Shown: positions 36,870-49,757, counted from the first letter of the stretch. The stretch is 64,000 nucleotides of DNA from Capsicum annuum (GCF_002878395.1 NC_061114.1:168357542-168421541); one strand, 5' to 3'. A program made the numbers and translations. The notes: generated from the sequence alone by a model not told the origin.

Positions 36870-37900
36870 ATGCCTCCCAAAAGAAATAATGGAAGAAAGA
36901 ATGGGGATTGGCCCACACCATTGCCTGTTTAGAAAGATCCCCTAAATGAGCATGTCTTTCATACTAAATTTAGGGTTGCTTTTGCTACCCTAGGTTGTTC
37001 CCCAATCAATCTAGTGGAAATTATAATTGTAGTTATGATTCAGTATTTTACTCGAATGAATCCCCTCTCTATTTTTGGGATCCAAGTTTGAGAAGGACCC
37101 ACAAAAGTTTTTGGACATGGTATAAAAGGTGACTGATATCATGGGAATCACTTCGAGTAAGAGTGCATAGCTGGCTACATATCAGTTGTAGGAAGTAGCT
37201 TACACCTAGTTTAAGCAGTAGAAAGAAGACCGTGGTGTTGATGCAAGGCCGATTGAATGGGAGGAGTTTGCCACAACCTTCTTAGAAAGGTTGTTTCTAT
37301 TAGAGTTGAGGAAATCAAAGGTTTAGGAGTTTATAAATTTGAAGAAAGGTAGTATGAGTGTGAAGGAGTACTCGCTTAAGTTTACTCAGTTAGCAAGGTA
37401 TGCTCCTACTATGGTGGTAGAAAATAGGTCTAGAATGAGTAAGTTTGTATCTAGAGTATCTAATAGTATGGTCAAGAAGTGTAGGACTGCTATGTTGATA
37501 AAGTAGATGGACCTACCTATACTTATGGTTCATGCTCAATAGATTGAGGAGGAAAAGCATAAGGAGAAAGACAGAGAGAATAAAAGATCTCGAACAGGTA
37601 GTTTTAACGCTTCTCAGCCAAGGTCAAAAGGTGGTAACCGTTCTCAGTTCTATTAAAAATCCTTAGTCCTAGCTCCATCTTTAGCTAGTGTGCCAGTGCT
37701 TAAGTTTAGGTAAGACAGTCGGGATAGAGCACCATGCTCTAAGTCCCAGGGTAGTGTGAATAGTGGTCATACTAATTCACTCTGCAAGAAGTATTGTAGG
37801 AATTATTAGGGTGAGTGTAAAGATGGTAGTGATAGGTGTTTTGGATATGGCAATCTAGGATATAGAGTTAGGGATTGCCCGAGGGAAGGTCAATAGGGTT
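36870..37900 (+). pseudogene. D gag (capsid and zinc knuckle)
   Basis: Core segments are DPQKFLDMV, FATTFLERLFLLELRKSKV, EFINLKKGSMSVKEYSLKFT and QLARYAPTMVVENRSRMSKF. The knuckle at about 37838-37882 reads CFGYGNLGYRVRDC: the second Cys and the His are both Tyr. Confidence 0.78.
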
Positions 37901-38039
37901 AGCCCAATCGTTCATTAGCTCCAGTAGGTTGCCCGACTCAGCAAGGTGCTACTTCTAGTTACACCAGTAGGCAGCGTTAGAACATGTTGTATGCACTCCA
38001 AACTTAGCATGGTTATGAATGTTCTCCTGATGTGCTTAT

Positions 38040-38540
38040 GAGTACATTATAGGTTTTCCATCTTCATTTTTATGCATTGTTAGATCCTGGAGCTTTAGTT
38101 TCTTTTGTAACTTTTATATTGCCATCAATTTTGGTGTCAGTCCTAAAACATTAGTAGAGCCTTTCTCAGTGTTTACCTCAGTGGGTAAATTTACTACAGA
38201 AAGACAGGTATACAAAAATTGCTCGATCATAGTGTCTCAAGAAATCACCTTAGTTGATCTTGTAGAGCTAGAGATGACTAATTTCAATGTCATTCTTGGC
38301 ATGGATTTGATCTACTCGTTCTATGCCTTAGTTGATTGTAGAAATAGAGTCCTTCGATTTTAGTTTCCTAATGAACCAGTCATTGAATGGAGGGGTACTA
38401 CTTTAGTACTTAGGATTCAGGTTGTTTCTTATCTTAAAGCAAGAAAGATGACATCTAAAGGGAGTGTTTACCATCTTGTTCGAGTTAAAGAATCTAGTTC
38501 TGTAACTCCAAGTCTCAAGTCAGTTTAGTGGTAAGGGAAT
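38040..38540 (+). pseudogene. D aspartic protease
   Basis: The active site LLDPGALVSFVT has its Asp-Pro-Gly at 38083-38091. The frame then shifts, and 38169-38363 reads VDLVELEMTNFNVILGMDLI, YSFYALVDCRNRV. This is close to the E and B proteases. Confidence 0.75.
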
Positions 38541-38559
38541 TTCCATATGTGTTCCCTGA

Positions 38560-39350
38560 GGATCTTCTTGGAGTTTCTCCCAAAAGGGAAATTGACTTTC
38601 GAATAGATCTCCTTCAAGATACCCCGCCTATCTCTATTCCACCTTACTGAATAGCTTTAACTGAGCTTATAGAGTTGAAAAAATAGTAAAGAGATCTCTT
38701 TGATAAGGGTTTCCTCAGGCCCAGTGTTTCTTTATGGTGCTCTCCAGTCTTATACATACGCAAGAAAGATGGTTCTCTCAAAATATGCATCGACTATCGT
38801 TAGTTGAACAAAGTCAAAATCAAGAATAAGTATCCACTTCCTAGAATTGATGACTTGTTTGACCAACTTCAAGGTGCCAGTTATTTCTCTAAGATAGACC
38901 TCAGATCCGACTATCATCAGCTTAGAGTCAGAGACTATGACATTCTGAAGAAACCTTTCAGAACTTGGTATGGTTACTTTGAATTTCTAGTTATGACTTT
39001 TGAACTAATGAATGCCCCTACAACTTTCATGGACTTCATGAATAGGGTGTTTGAATAGTACTTGGACATGTTCATCATATTCTTCATTGATGATATCCTT
39101 GTCTATTCTCATTGTGAAAATGATTATGCAGACCACCTGAGAATTGTTTTGCATACCTTTAGAGATCATCAGTTGTATGCCAAATTCAGTATGTGCAAAT
39201 TTTGGCTAAGATCAGTAGCTTTTCTTGGCCATATTATTTTCGGTGATGGCATTAGAGTTGACCTTCAGAAGACCAAAGTAGTGAGAAACTAGACCAGACC
39301 CATCTTTCCATCAGATATTCAGAAGTTTCTTGAGTTTGGTTGGCTATTAC
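38560..39350 (+). pseudogene. D reverse transcriptase
   Basis: Two long open pieces, 38804-39058 and 39062-39292, separated by one TAG, cover [51 protein letters not shown] and the catalytic FIDDILVYS (39083-39109), then [16 protein letters not shown] thumb sequence. The fingers segment before 38804 has [13 protein letters not shown] and one stop. Confidence 0.85.
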
Positions 39351-39489
39351 AGGTAATTTGCTAAAGGGTTTTCTTCTATTGCATCCCCCATGTTTCAATT
39401 AACTTAGAAGAAAGTCAAATTTTAGCGGTTAGATTCTTGCGAGAAGAGTTTTTAGGAGTTGAAGACTCAACTCACTTTTGCCTAAGTCT

Positions 39490-39790
39490 TGACTTTGCCA
39501 GATGGTTTAGATGGGTTTGTAGTTTACTGTGATACTTCTAAAGTTGGCCTTGGTTGTGTTTTGATGTAGAAAGGCAAGGTCATAGACTACATCTCTAGAC
39601 ATCTTAAACCCTATGAAAAGAATTATCCTACCCATGATCTTGAGTTGGCAATTATTGGTTTTGCCTTACAGATTTAGAGATATTATCTCTATGGGGTTTA
39701 TGTTAATGTGTTCACTGATCATAAGAGTTTACAGTATGTGTTCATGCAGAATAATCTGAATCTTCATCAGAGAAGGTTGCTTTAGTTGTT
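39490..39790 (+). pseudogene. D RNase H domain
   Basis: Reads [18 protein letters not shown], a stop where B1 has Gln, [26 protein letters not shown], a stop where Trp is usual, and [11 protein letters not shown]. The acidic residues of the active site are kept. The linker to integrase is open at 39786-39983. Confidence 0.8.
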
Positions 39791-40169
39791 AAGAGATTAT
39801 GATATAAGTATGTTGTATCATCTGACCAAGGCCAATGTAGTGATAGATGCCCTTAAAAGGTTATCTTTAGGTAGTGTTGCTCATGTTAAGGAGGATAAGA
39901 AAAAGTTAGCTAGTGAGGTTCATCAGTTTGCTAAATTATATGTTCAGTTGGTTGATTTAGCTGAGGAAAGTATGTGGGTTTAGAATCGTTTGGAATCTTC
40001 ATTGGTTGTTGAAGTGAAGGAAAAGAAGGATAGAGATCCTACTCGAGTTAAGTTGAAGAAGGCAGTTAGAGATCAGAAGGTAGAGGTTTTCTCCTAAGGG
40101 GGAGATGGTGTGCTTTGTTTTCAAGGTAGGTTGTATTTTCTGTGTGTTTATGGGTTAAGACTACGAATA

Positions 40170-40910
40170 CTTAAAGAAGTGCATGGTGTGAGATATTCTA
40201 CTCATCCGGGATCCAATAAGATGTACTGTGATTTACGGGAAATCTATTAGTGAAATGGTATAAAGATGTACATTGCAGAGTTTGTGGCTAAGTGTCCAAA
40301 TTGTCAGCAGGTCAAGGTTGAGCTCCAAAGGCCTAGTGGTACATTATAGGAGTTTAGAATCCCCACTTTGAAGTGTGAAGTAGTGAACATGGATTTCTTG
40401 GTAGGTTTTCCTCATGTGCATCATCAACAAGATTTGATATGGTTCATTATTGATAGAATGGCCAAATCAGCTCATTTTCTGCCAGTTCATACTTCGTACT
40501 CAGGTAAGGATTATGCTAGGCTTTATATTAGGTAGTTGGTTAAGTTGCATGATATTCCATTATCTATCATATTAGATAGAGGTACTCAATTTACCTCACT
40601 TTTGGAAGGCTTTTCAGAAAGGTCTTGGTACCCAAGTTCATCTCAGCACAACTTTTCATCCTTAGACAGGTGGTCAAGTATAGAGGACCATTCAGATCTT
40701 AGAGGACATGTTGATGGCATATGTTATTGACATTAAAGTTTATTGGGCTGACCACTTACCTTTAATTCAGTTTGCCTACAACAACAACTATCACTCTAAT
40801 ATTCTGATGGCTCTATTTGAGGTTCTTTATGGAAGGAGATGTAGATCTCCTATTGGTTAATTTGAGGTCGGTGAAGCTTCTTTGATAGGGAAAAATTTAA
40901 TGTTTGAGGC
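40170..40910 (+). pseudogene. D integrase zinc finger and core
   Basis: All four zinc ligands are visible: His in EVHGVRYSTHP (two) and CPNCQQ. The two adjacent Trp codons of the usual IYWWNGM are TAG and TGA. Core Asp residues are in NMDFLVGFP and ILDRGTQFTS; after about 40605 the frame shifts and the Glu segment is broken. Confidence 0.78.
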
Positions 40911-40979
40911 AATGGAGAAAGTTTAGTTGATTTAGGAATGGCCGAAGACAGCCCCAAGCTATCAGAAATCTTATGCGGA

Positions 40980-41444
40980 TGTGAGGGAAAAGATCTTGAA
41001 TTTGAGGTTGGTGATTTGGTTTATTTGGAGATTTTTCCTATTTAGGGAGTAAAGAGATTTGGAAAGAAGGGGAAACTCAGTCCCTGCTATGTTGGCCCAT
41101 ATAGAATCTTGAGTCATTTTGGGAAAGTAACTTATGAGATAGAGTTGCTTGCAGATTTGGCGTTAGTACAACCAATATTTCATGTTTCCTTCTTAAAGAA
41201 ATGTATTGGTGATTCAACTGTAGTTGTTCCATTAGAAGATATGGACGTTAAGGATAGCCTTTCCTACGAAGATATCCCAGTTAAGATCCTTGATCGTCTG
41301 ATTCGTAGGCTAAGGAATAAAGAAATTCCCTTGGTTAAAGTTCTTAGGAAAAATCAGTCTGTTAAGAGAGCTACTTGGGAAGCATAAGCAGATATGTGAA
41401 CCAAGTACCCTTACCTTTTCTATGTAAACCCAGATTTAGTTTGA
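40980..41444 (+). pseudogene. D integrase C-terminus and chromodomain
   Basis: The open frame 41109-41387 reads FGKVTYEIELLADLALVQP, FHVSFLKKCIGDSTVVVPL, then the chromodomain IPVKILDRLIRRLRNKEIPL, VKVLRKNQSVKRATWEA, a stop, ADM, and YPYLF. This is the best preserved D segment. Confidence 0.82.
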
Positions 41445-41657
41445 GGTAATGATCTTCCTTAGATTGACTCGTTTTTGTTCTCATTTTCAGCTATGTAACC
41501 AATGTTATGTAATTGCATGCATTCCTGAAATCAGTCCAATTCATGTATCATGTTTCTTACTAAGTTATGTAATCATGTTTCAAGTCATGCATGTTCCATA
41601 TATGACCTCAGTCTAACCAATCTTATTCGAGGAAGAATGTTCCCAAGGGGGAGATAT
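41445..41657 (+). other. D 3' untranslated region and polypurine tract
   Basis: Non-coding. It ends with the inverted pair ATTC/GAAT (41625-41628, 41635-41638) and the tract AAGGGGGAGATAT at 41645-41657, directly before the LTR. Confidence 0.8.
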
Positions 41658-43991
41658 TGTAATACCCCATATCTTTTTCGGTCTCTGTGCAACATACGAC
41701 TCATGATCCTCAATCGTACACCAACGTATGAGTAGTATGTTGGAATCGTACCTAAGTCAGTATAGCGTATTGAACATTCTATTATAGGTACCACTTAACC
41801 ATATGGAGTCGTCAAGAGGGGTACGAGTCATATGAACCCAGCCATATGGATATCAGTATTGACCCTTTAAGGTTCTGTGTAGGATACGAGAGAGGGTATC
41901 TAGTCATATACTAAGTTACGACTAGTATATATAGAAGTTATATAATTAACAGTGCTAGTTCCCCAAGTTGTCCGTTCATTTTATGATTGACTTTACTGAA
42001 TCATATAGGCATCTTACGAGTTGGAAGTACAACTCATATCCAGACTAGTACATGCTCTATAATATCTACCAAGCTTATGAGTCAGCAGTCCAGTCGTACC
42101 CTAACATACGAGTTGTAAGGTCAACTCGTATCGACTAGGAACGAGATTTTATGCATATTTTTCCAGGGGATTTTTCCCCAGTACTTTAAAATCAAAACCC
42201 ATGTCATTTTGTCTTCACAAGGGGTGGTATAAAAGGCCCCAAATTCCCAGTTTACATTATTAAACATCAATTTACTAAATAGAATCAAGATAAAGCGGTT
42301 TCTTCATCTTCCCTAAGTAGATAGGGTTTCTTAAGTTCCAGAATAACTTTAAAGAAATTTTACCAAAGCTTCTACTTCAGGTATGTCAGATGTTCATCCA
42401 TGTGTCCTTTTTACCCATGGAGCACAAAAACCTTTTTTGGTTTACTTTATGAGTTTATACATGTTCAATATGAAATAAATCCATGAATCTCTTGTTAATT
42501 CAAGGTCAAGTTATGGTTACAAGTGTTTCTAAGTGGAATGAGTCATATAATATTTTCAGTGTTGAAATTCCCATGTCATGTTCAATTGATTGCAAGATAA
42601 ATCTCAAAATTATGAAGTTAGCCATGTAATCATGTTGTTTCTTTATGTTTAAGGCATTCCCATGTTCAAGCTTATGATTCTTACATGTTTGATGAAATGT
42701 CCATTCTATGGGTCCTTGAACCCTGATTGTATACTACAATATTTCAAGTTTTATATCATATTTTTATAACCATTTAGTGCTTGCAGGTTATGAACACCCA
42801 ATACCTACGTGTTTTACATACTTTCAGATTTTCAAGTAATAATTAAGTGAAACAATGAATCTTTTTATTTACTCAGATATTTATGATCATGATGAGCACT
42901 ATCAATTATTAAAAATAATATTTAGTTAAACTTAGTTCAATTTAGTACTAGTGTCAGTTTAGTTTGGAGTAGAATTTAGCACCTAGTGAACCCAGTAATG
43001 GGGGCTCACCTACCAGTAGAGGGTATGACCTTTAGTAGTAGTCCCTGTATTCCAGAACTATGTAGCCAGTGTAGGTTTGAGATGTCCCCCTGCTAGTCGA
43101 GGGTTGACACATGTCTCATGAGAGCACCTTCTAGTAGAGAGTGACTCCTTAGTCCTTTGGGACACCAATTCAGTAGATCCACACAGCTAGTATTAGTACC
43201 TGTGGCACGGTTCTAACACCCTTTAGATAGGGCAATAGGTTGGACCTATTTTACCTCAGATTGTAGCATGTTGGTTATATAATACCTCCCACAGTCTCAA
43301 CACAGTAATAAGTATATTTTAGTTCAAGTTTGTTTGACCAAATGCATAGATTTTCAGTTATTCAGTTATACAACATTCAATCTTTCAGATTACATATTTT
43401 CTTAGAACCATGTTTATTCTTTATCTTGCATTCTCAGATATTACATGTTCATGCATTTATGTTTAGATACCTTACATTTCATCCATTCCTCATCTCATAT
43501 ACTAGTACATTCAAAGTACTGAGTGCATACTTTTCTTTGCGCTATGTTGTCTTATAACATAGGTTTGGACGCACAGTCTTTGAACCATTCTTAGACAGCT
43601 CGGCATTACTCAACAATAGTAGTGATGAGTCCTCGTCTATCAAGGACATAATTTTTTTATTTTATTTACTTTAGTGCTTTCTTATGTTCAATTAGTTGGA
43701 GTTAGTTTGGGGTCTATCCCATAAACTCCTCAAGATGTTTAGAGTTTTTTGGACAATTAGTTAGACAATCAGCCTGTCATTTCAGTGTTATCAATTGTTG
43801 TTAGATATCCCAGACATATTTTGATATGTATTTTAGTATCTAGTTGTATAATGTCTTATCAACTTACCTTCTCCACACATAATGTATTACTATTTTGTTT
43901 AGTGCTCACAGTAGGTACCAACTCATGGTTTAACTTTTAGTCATTTATGGCCATAACCACCAATGTCGCGACTAGGGGATAGGCTCAGACA
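41658..43991 (+). repeat. Element D 3' LTR
   Basis: Aligns with 34312-36647; begins TGTAATACCC and ends CTCAGACA. TATA box TATAAAAG at 42228-42235; the same TGAGTC-type motif cluster in U3 (41692-42120). Confidence 0.88.
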
Positions 43992-43996
43992 TATGG
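43992..43996 (+). repeat. Target site duplication of element D, right copy (TATGG)
   Basis: Pairs with TATAG at 34307-34311. Confidence 0.75.
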
Positions 43997-44420
43997 TCAC
44001 TACGAGTTTTTTGTTATGTTATTTGGATTGACTAATGCTCTGACTTCATACATGAATATTCTAAATCAGGTGTTTAGGCAGTTTCTAGGATTATTTGTTA
44101 TAATCTTCATTGATGACATCTTGGTGTACTCTAAGAGTAAGGAGGCTTATATCAATCACCTCCGAATCATGTTGTAGACTCTTAAGGACCAGAAGTTGCA
44201 TGCAAAGTTTTCTAAGTGTGAATTTTGGCTAAGTGTTGTAACCCTTTTAGGTCATGTTATTTCTAGTAAGGGGATCAAGGTGGATCCACTGAAAGTTGAG
44301 GCAGTTATGAAATGACCTAGACCTATGATTCCAATTGACATTAGGGGCTTCTTGGGCTTGGCTGGGTATTATAGGAGATTTGTGGAGAGTTTCTTATTTA
44401 TTGTTACTCCATTGATAATG
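43994..44420 (+). pseudogene. H1 reverse transcriptase, C-terminal part
   Basis: Resumes after D with GHYEFFVMLFGLTNALTSYM, then the catalytic [11 protein letters not shown] at 44105-44137 with both Asp intact, [19 protein letters not shown], a TGA where Trp is usual, and IRGFLGLAGYYRRFVESFLF. Confidence 0.8.
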
Positions 44421-45010
44421 TTAACTCATAGAAAGGTTAAGTTCTTATGGTCTAATGTTTATGTGGGTAATTTTGAGAAATTGAAGTATAAGTTGACTTA
44501 TACGATAATTTTGACCCAGTCTGAGGGTATTGATAGGTTTTTTGTGTCTTCTGATAAGTTGAACTGGGTTTGTTTTAATGCAACATGATTGGGCCGTAGC
44601 CTATGCTTCTAGGCAGCTTAAGGTTCATGAAAAGAATTATTCAACTCACAATTTATAATTGGAGGTCATAGTTTTTAGCTTTTATAATTTGGTGCCATTA
44701 TCTGTACGTTGTGCATGTGGATATCTATTTGGATCATAAGATCTTGAAGTATGTGTTTACTCAAAAGGAAGTGAATCTCAGGCCGAGGTAGTGGCTCAAA
44801 TTACGTATGGATTACACTATGAGTCTTTACTATCATCTAGGTAAAGCTAATGTTATTGTTGATACTCTTAGTAGGATTTCTATAAGGAGATTATCCCATG
44901 TTGATAATGAGAAAAGAGGATTAGTGAAGGACATTCACAGATTATCTAACTTAGGAGTTTATCTTTGGGACTCTAAGGATAGGGAGATATTATTCAAGAA
45001 GTGGTAAAAT
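44420..45010 (+). pseudogene. H1 RNase H remnant and linker
   Basis: The RNase H region (44500-44790) is shifted and riddled with stops; only scraps such as KNYSTHN and DHKILKYVF are readable in mixed frames. The linker 44807-45007 is open: YHLGKANVIVDTLSRISI, HVDNEKRGLVKDIHRLSN, like H2 at 62536. Confidence 0.68.
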
Positions 45011-45139
45011 CATCTCTTGGTGCCGAGGTAAAGTAGAAGTAGGCTTTTGATCCCATACTGATGTAGATTAAGGATGATCTGGGTTAGCAAAAGGTTATGG
45101 CTTTCAAGATTAGGGGAGATGGCATGGTGAGGTATCAAG

Positions 45140-46010
45140 GTAGGTTGTGTGTTCTTGATGTTGATGGGTTGCGAGAAATAATTTGACTGAGGCTCATTAG
45201 TCCATGTATACAGTTCAACTGGGTTCAACTAAGATGTATCATGACTTGAAGGAAATCTATTGGTGGAACAATATGAAAAGGTATGTGGCAAATTTTGCTT
45301 CTAAGTATAAGTTTGTCAGCAGGTTAAGGATGAGCACTTACAGTCAGGTGGAATTTCTTAAGAGATAAAGTTTTCTTTGTTGAAGTGGGAGATGATTAAT
45401 ATGGATTTTACTATGGGTCTTCCACAGTATCGCAATTAGTATGATTCAAGTTGGGTCATTATGCATAGGATGACTAAGTCTGCTCACTTCTTACCTTTGA
45501 GGACTAACTACTCAAGAGAGTATTATGTTAAGTTGTTCATTTGAGAGTTTGTGAAGTTGCATGGTGTGCCAGTGTCTATTATTTCAGACTGAGGGACACA
45601 GTTCTCTTCTTAATTCTTGTCTTCATTTAGAAATATTTTGGTACTCAGGTGAACCTTAGAACCGTTTTCCACCCTCAAATGGATTGGCAGGTGGAGCATA
45701 CTATCCAGACTTTTGAGGATATGCTAATGGCTTGTATGATTGACTTTAAGGGAAGTTAGGTAGATCAATTTCCTCTTATTGAGTTTGTGTACAACAATAG
45801 TTATCATTCTAGTTAGGTAATATTAAGTTGTTTGGTCCTGATTTAGTTCACCAATCCATGGAGAAGGTAAAGGTAATTAGTCAAAGACTTAAGACTGCTC
45901 AAAGTCACCAAAATTGTTATGTGGATATAAGACGAAGAGAGTTGGAGTTTGAATTGAGTGATTGGGTATTCTTAAAAATATCTTCTATGAAAGGAGTCAT
46001 GATGTTTTAG
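45140..46010 (+). pseudogene. H1 integrase remnant
   Basis: Segments in changing frames: TKMYHDLKEIYWWNNMKRYV at about 45229, MDFTMGLP near 45402, EDMLMACMIDFKGS near 45716, and the open 45828-46010 with SMEKVKVISQRLKTAQSH and ELEFELSDWVFLKISSMKGV. No continuous catalytic core can be read. Confidence 0.68.
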
Positions 46011-46220
46011 ATGAAGGGGAAGCTCAGTCCTCGTAACATTGTCCATATTAGATTTTGAGGAGAATTGGGAATAGGCGATTTCATATGTTGCGAACCAAAG
46101 ACGTAGCCTCAGTGATAGGTTTTGGAGAAATCAAAATGTAGAAGAGGCTACATAGGAAATTGAGGAAGATATGAAGGCCAAATACCCATTCTTGTTACCC
46201 GAGTTGGATGAAAGTGCTTA
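46010..46220 (+). pseudogene. H1 chromodomain remnant
   Basis: GKLSPR at 46018 is followed by a shortened stretch and then VFWRNQNVEEA, a stop in place of a codon of TWE, IEEDMKAKYPFLLPELDE and a final stop near 46220. The middle of the chromodomain appears deleted. Confidence 0.6.
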
Positions 46221-46338
46221 AGGTATAAGTTTTATTTTCCTTTTGACACTTTCTAAGCTTTTCATTTGATTATGGTTTATTCTTGCTATTCCTGGGCTAA
46301 AAGTGTCCTAACTCATCACTTAGGGATGAATGGTCCTA

Positions 46339-46360
46339 AGCGGGGTGGGGGTAGGGATAA
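46339..46360 (+). other. Polypurine tract of H1
   Basis: AAGCGGGGTGGGGGTAGGGA is a long purine run directly before the LTR start TGTGAGACCC. It differs from the AAGGGGGAGATAT form of the other families. Confidence 0.75.
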
Positions 46361-49300
46361 TGTGAGACCCGATAAAACTTTGATGAACTTATTTTTCACC
46401 CTCTCGCATATGTAATGTCACTTTTTGACTTGAATTGTGTTTAGAGATTAGGACTTATCTTGAGTTGGGCATCTCTGACTCCATTCGTGACTAGAGAAGG
46501 GAATGCGGTGAATCACCAGTTTGGATCGAAGAATAGGCAGCCATGAATTAGAAGCATATTTGCTAGATTTATCGAGTGAAAAATCAGGAAGACTATCAAA
46601 ACACCAAAGAGCTACCTAACACGATCACCAACAAGAGAGTAACAATTGCTGGCTTGGGGCTTGAAAGGGGTTTGGGGTTATTTTAGGATGCCGAGGCAGT
46701 AAGCCTCCATTATAAGGCTATGTCACTTAGGTTAACTTCTGCGATATTGGCGTGGCATGTAGGCTACCATCCATGATAACTGTGTTCCAAACTAATGCTT
46801 TTAAATTCATTATTTTTTTTACTTGGGGTGAGGGGATTTTGGTCTTTTTACCCCTTGAACGACCTTATAACATAAAATAACCCCATTACCTTCAGTTTTA
46901 AAGTGTCTAATATTCCTTTTTTGCTCTTAAACTAAAAATCCAAGAACATTTCAGGGTTTTATAGTTAATTAATCATCTGGGCTCCAAACTTTGAATTGTC
47001 TTCAATTTCTTGTGTATTTCAAGCATGTTTTTATTTTCCTAACATTAATTTTATACTATGGCTTTAATTGAATGGATTTTCATGTGATTTAATTGTGGGT
47101 TTTGAAATTGGGTTGATAGGTTTTGATTATTGTTGATTGAATTACTAGTCTCATGTTTTAAGTTATAATTCCTGCTTTAAATTGATATTTTTAGGACTGA
47201 ACTGGTGCATTGTATAAATGATTGGAATGGGGTACATGGCTTTTCCAAAATTGGATGAATTTTGGCTTAGAAATGGCATTAACCTCGACCCACTTTATAA
47301 TATTTGTTTTAAATATGGATAATTGCATGGTATAACTTGTTTTGAACCCATTGCATTGTATTAAATGATAAATGGATCTAAATATGGTTTTGGATGGCCT
47401 TGGTTTTGGAATTTAAATTGAACTTGAGAGTCCAATTTGGTTATATTGATTTGGTTTGGAATAATTAATTTAGCTTGTAAGCATAATGGTAGGAGGAATG
47501 CCCCAAACTTTGGACTTTGCAAATTTCCTAAGGTTTAGGCTCTCTGCCTTTCTTACGACTCACACCATAAGTTGTATGGTATGGTTATAGGTCAGGCAAC
47601 CCTAGTCTTTAGTTAAATAGTTTGTTATTGGCCAAATTCTGTGCTGGTTATGAGAGACTTTTCATGAGTCGTATGATCATATGACGTGTGGTTAGGTTCA
47701 AGTCATATGTTTCTAGTGTCCTAGCCTTTGGTGTTCTGTGATGGTCATGACTTAAACCATATGAGTCATATTGGTCTAGTGATGAGTGGAACTAGGTAGT
47801 AGTAAGTTGGACAGTGTATGGTGTCCAATTCTCTGTCTTGGTGATGACTCAGTGGTATGAGTCATACGTTGTGGTGATGAGTCAATGGATTGATTTGTAA
47901 CCAATCCCTTAATACCCCATGTCTTATAACACTTTTTTGTTATTCATTATACCTTTTATAAGATCAAACTCTCTTCAAACTCTCTTTAAAACCTCTCAAG
48001 AAAGATTGGTCTAGGGTTTCTTTAAAGTGGTCATCTAAGTGCTTAACGACCAAATTCTCCTCGCGAATCTTCATAAATCAGGCATGTGATTCTTCCCACA
48101 TTGTTAGTTCACTAAAAATACATGTTTAAGATATTATTCATAAGTTATTAATGGTGGTTTTGAAAATCAAGGTTGAGGGTTTGAATCAATATTGTTGGGT
48201 ATTGTTTCTCATGATTTAATTTATGATTATGTATGTTTTAATAATGGTTTTGAACATGTGGGTGCATGGGAATTTTGGTTTAACTAAGGAGTAATGTTTA
48301 ACTCTAAATTTGATAGCTTTTGGTTTCGATAATGGTATGCTTTCAACCTGTTTGTGTAATTGTCAATGAGGATGATCTTGTAAAATTTTAAATTGTGTTT
48401 TGAACTAAGGCATTGGCCTAAGAATGTTAATGATTGGTAGATGGTTTTATGAAAGACTTGTTGGCCATAAATTGATTAGAGATACTAAAAGGGTTCGAGT
48501 CCTTAAACATTGAATTGAATTGATGTCTTTGTTTAGAAAATAGATTTGAGTCCTTAGTTAATTAATAATGGTTATGAAATGTTGTAGGCTTTCAAGTTAG
48601 GTTGGTATGATGATACCAATGGACTACCTTTGGTAAGTAATTGGATTAATGGTCTTATATGTGTAAAGAATGTTTTAATTAAGCTCTAACGCAGGATGTG
48701 TAGCCGTTTTGTGATAGTGGAGTCTGAAGGACCAACACTGGAAACCGAGCTAATTGGTGTAGGTGTCTATATGACTAGGAGGTTCGAGTCCCTCGAATGA
48801 ATCTATGAATGAGAGGTTTGAATCTACCGTTTTGTATACGTTGGTGTTTAAGTCACCTTGACTATGTCGGCAAGTTTGAGTCCCCCATAAAGAGATATAC
48901 GAATATGGATATTCTCTGGTTTGTGTGGATACAAGTACTTAGGACCCTCTATCTAAGGGAGAGTTTAGCCTATATAGCATGTGGGTGCCTTGTTATATGA
49001 CAGTTATGCTACACAACCCAAATTAAGGTTTTCAAAGTTCATGCTAAGCCTTGTTCCCTACCCCAGCATGTGATATTACATTATATATATGCATAAGTAT
49101 TTCATATGATATATGCTTTGGATGTTGTACTAGTTTTGAACTGTGATCATGGCATTATTTTATTCCTCTATCCATGCATTACTTCCTATCAGTCTAACTA
49201 CTAACCATCTCTGGATGTTGTATCCCTACACGATGTAGGTGCTAGAACTTATTCTACTTTCTTATTCAGTGATCAGGTAATCGAGATTATTCGTGAGCTG

Positions 49301-49695
49301 ACATTGAAGTGGTGAGCTTCCATACTTTAGAAGGCTTCATTTCGTGGTCCTTATTTCCTATGTCTTATACCTTATTTAGAGTTTGTTTTGGCCACTGTCG
49401 GGGGTATATCCTAATATCTTATTGATATTGGTTTTGTAAACTCTTTGTTGGATTATTGTGGACTTGGGTAGTTTAGATGATTATTTTGGTGATGGACGAC
49501 TGTTCGATTACCGGTTGTTGGTATAAATATATTATGAATTATCATTAGTTATGTTATTGCTATCTTATTGCATGTTCAAAATTCATCCGAGAGTTGAGGA
49601 TGTTGTGTTCGTTAGATTACATGAAGGGGGTAGACTCTGGTCCATATATGACTTGAGAGACCCGTCATAGCTTGGCCCTGGTTCGGGTTGTGACA
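46361..49695 (+). repeat. Full H LTR shared by H1 and H2
   Basis: 3335 bp, from TGTGAGACCC to GGGTTGTGACA. It is preceded by the H1 polypurine tract and followed by the H2 primer site, so it is 3' LTR of one and 5' LTR of the other domain. The U3 half has TGAGTC-type motifs (47553-47880) like those in D. Confidence 0.85.
47954..47962 (+). promoter_or_regulatory. Probable TATA box of H LTR
   Basis: TTTTATAAG followed by ATCAAACTCTCTTCAAAC. It lies after the motif cluster and before a pyrimidine-rich leader, as in D and E. Confidence 0.45.
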
Positions 49696-49699
49696 AAGG

Positions 49700-49712
49700 T
49701 GGTATCAGAGAC
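49700..49712 (+). other. Primer binding site of H2
   Basis: TGGTATCAGAGAC, one or two bases from the tRNA-Met complement, 4 nt after the LTR. Confidence 0.85.
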
Positions 49713-49757
49713 TAGGTTCATGGTTAGTTGGGTTTCCACAAAGCCACGTCATAAAGT

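Larger units (their letters stand above)
36870..41444 (+). pseudogene. D gag-pol polyprotein remnant
   Basis: The start ATGCCTCCCAAAAGAAATAA gives MPPKRNNGRK. The stop of the last frame is TGA at 41442-41444, after YPYLF. All domains are present, but there are more than twenty in-frame stops and several frameshifts. Many stops replace Trp (TGG to TAG or TGA) or Gln (CAG to TAG). Domain entries follow. Confidence 0.85.
34312..43991 (+). mobile_element. Element D: Ty3/gypsy chromovirus inserted in H1 RT
   Basis: LTRs of 2336 and 2334 bp (34312-36647, 41658-43991) flank a 5.0-kb internal domain with gag, protease, RT, RNase H, integrase and chromodomain in order. The flanking duplication is TATAG/TATGG. 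The primer site is decayed (TGATATCAGAACC). The polyprotein has many stops and frameshifts, so the copy is dead. Confidence 0.9.
1..49695 (+). mobile_element. H1: old Ty3/gypsy retrotransposon, host of nested insertions A, B and D
   Basis: H1 is the oldest + strand layer. Its own sequence is in pieces: LTR end 1-97, leader 98-278, 8415-8460 (leader end and gag start), 32077-34311 (gag, protease, RT start), 43997-46360 (rest of pol, polypurine tract), and LTR 46361-49695. The gaps are elements A, B (containing C) and D. Reading resumes across each gap in the expected place; for example RT motif TRYGHYEF is split by D. Without insertions the internal domain is about 4.8 kb, close to D (5.0 kb) and E (5.0 kb). 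All frames are broken by many stops, so it is inactive. Confidence 0.85.
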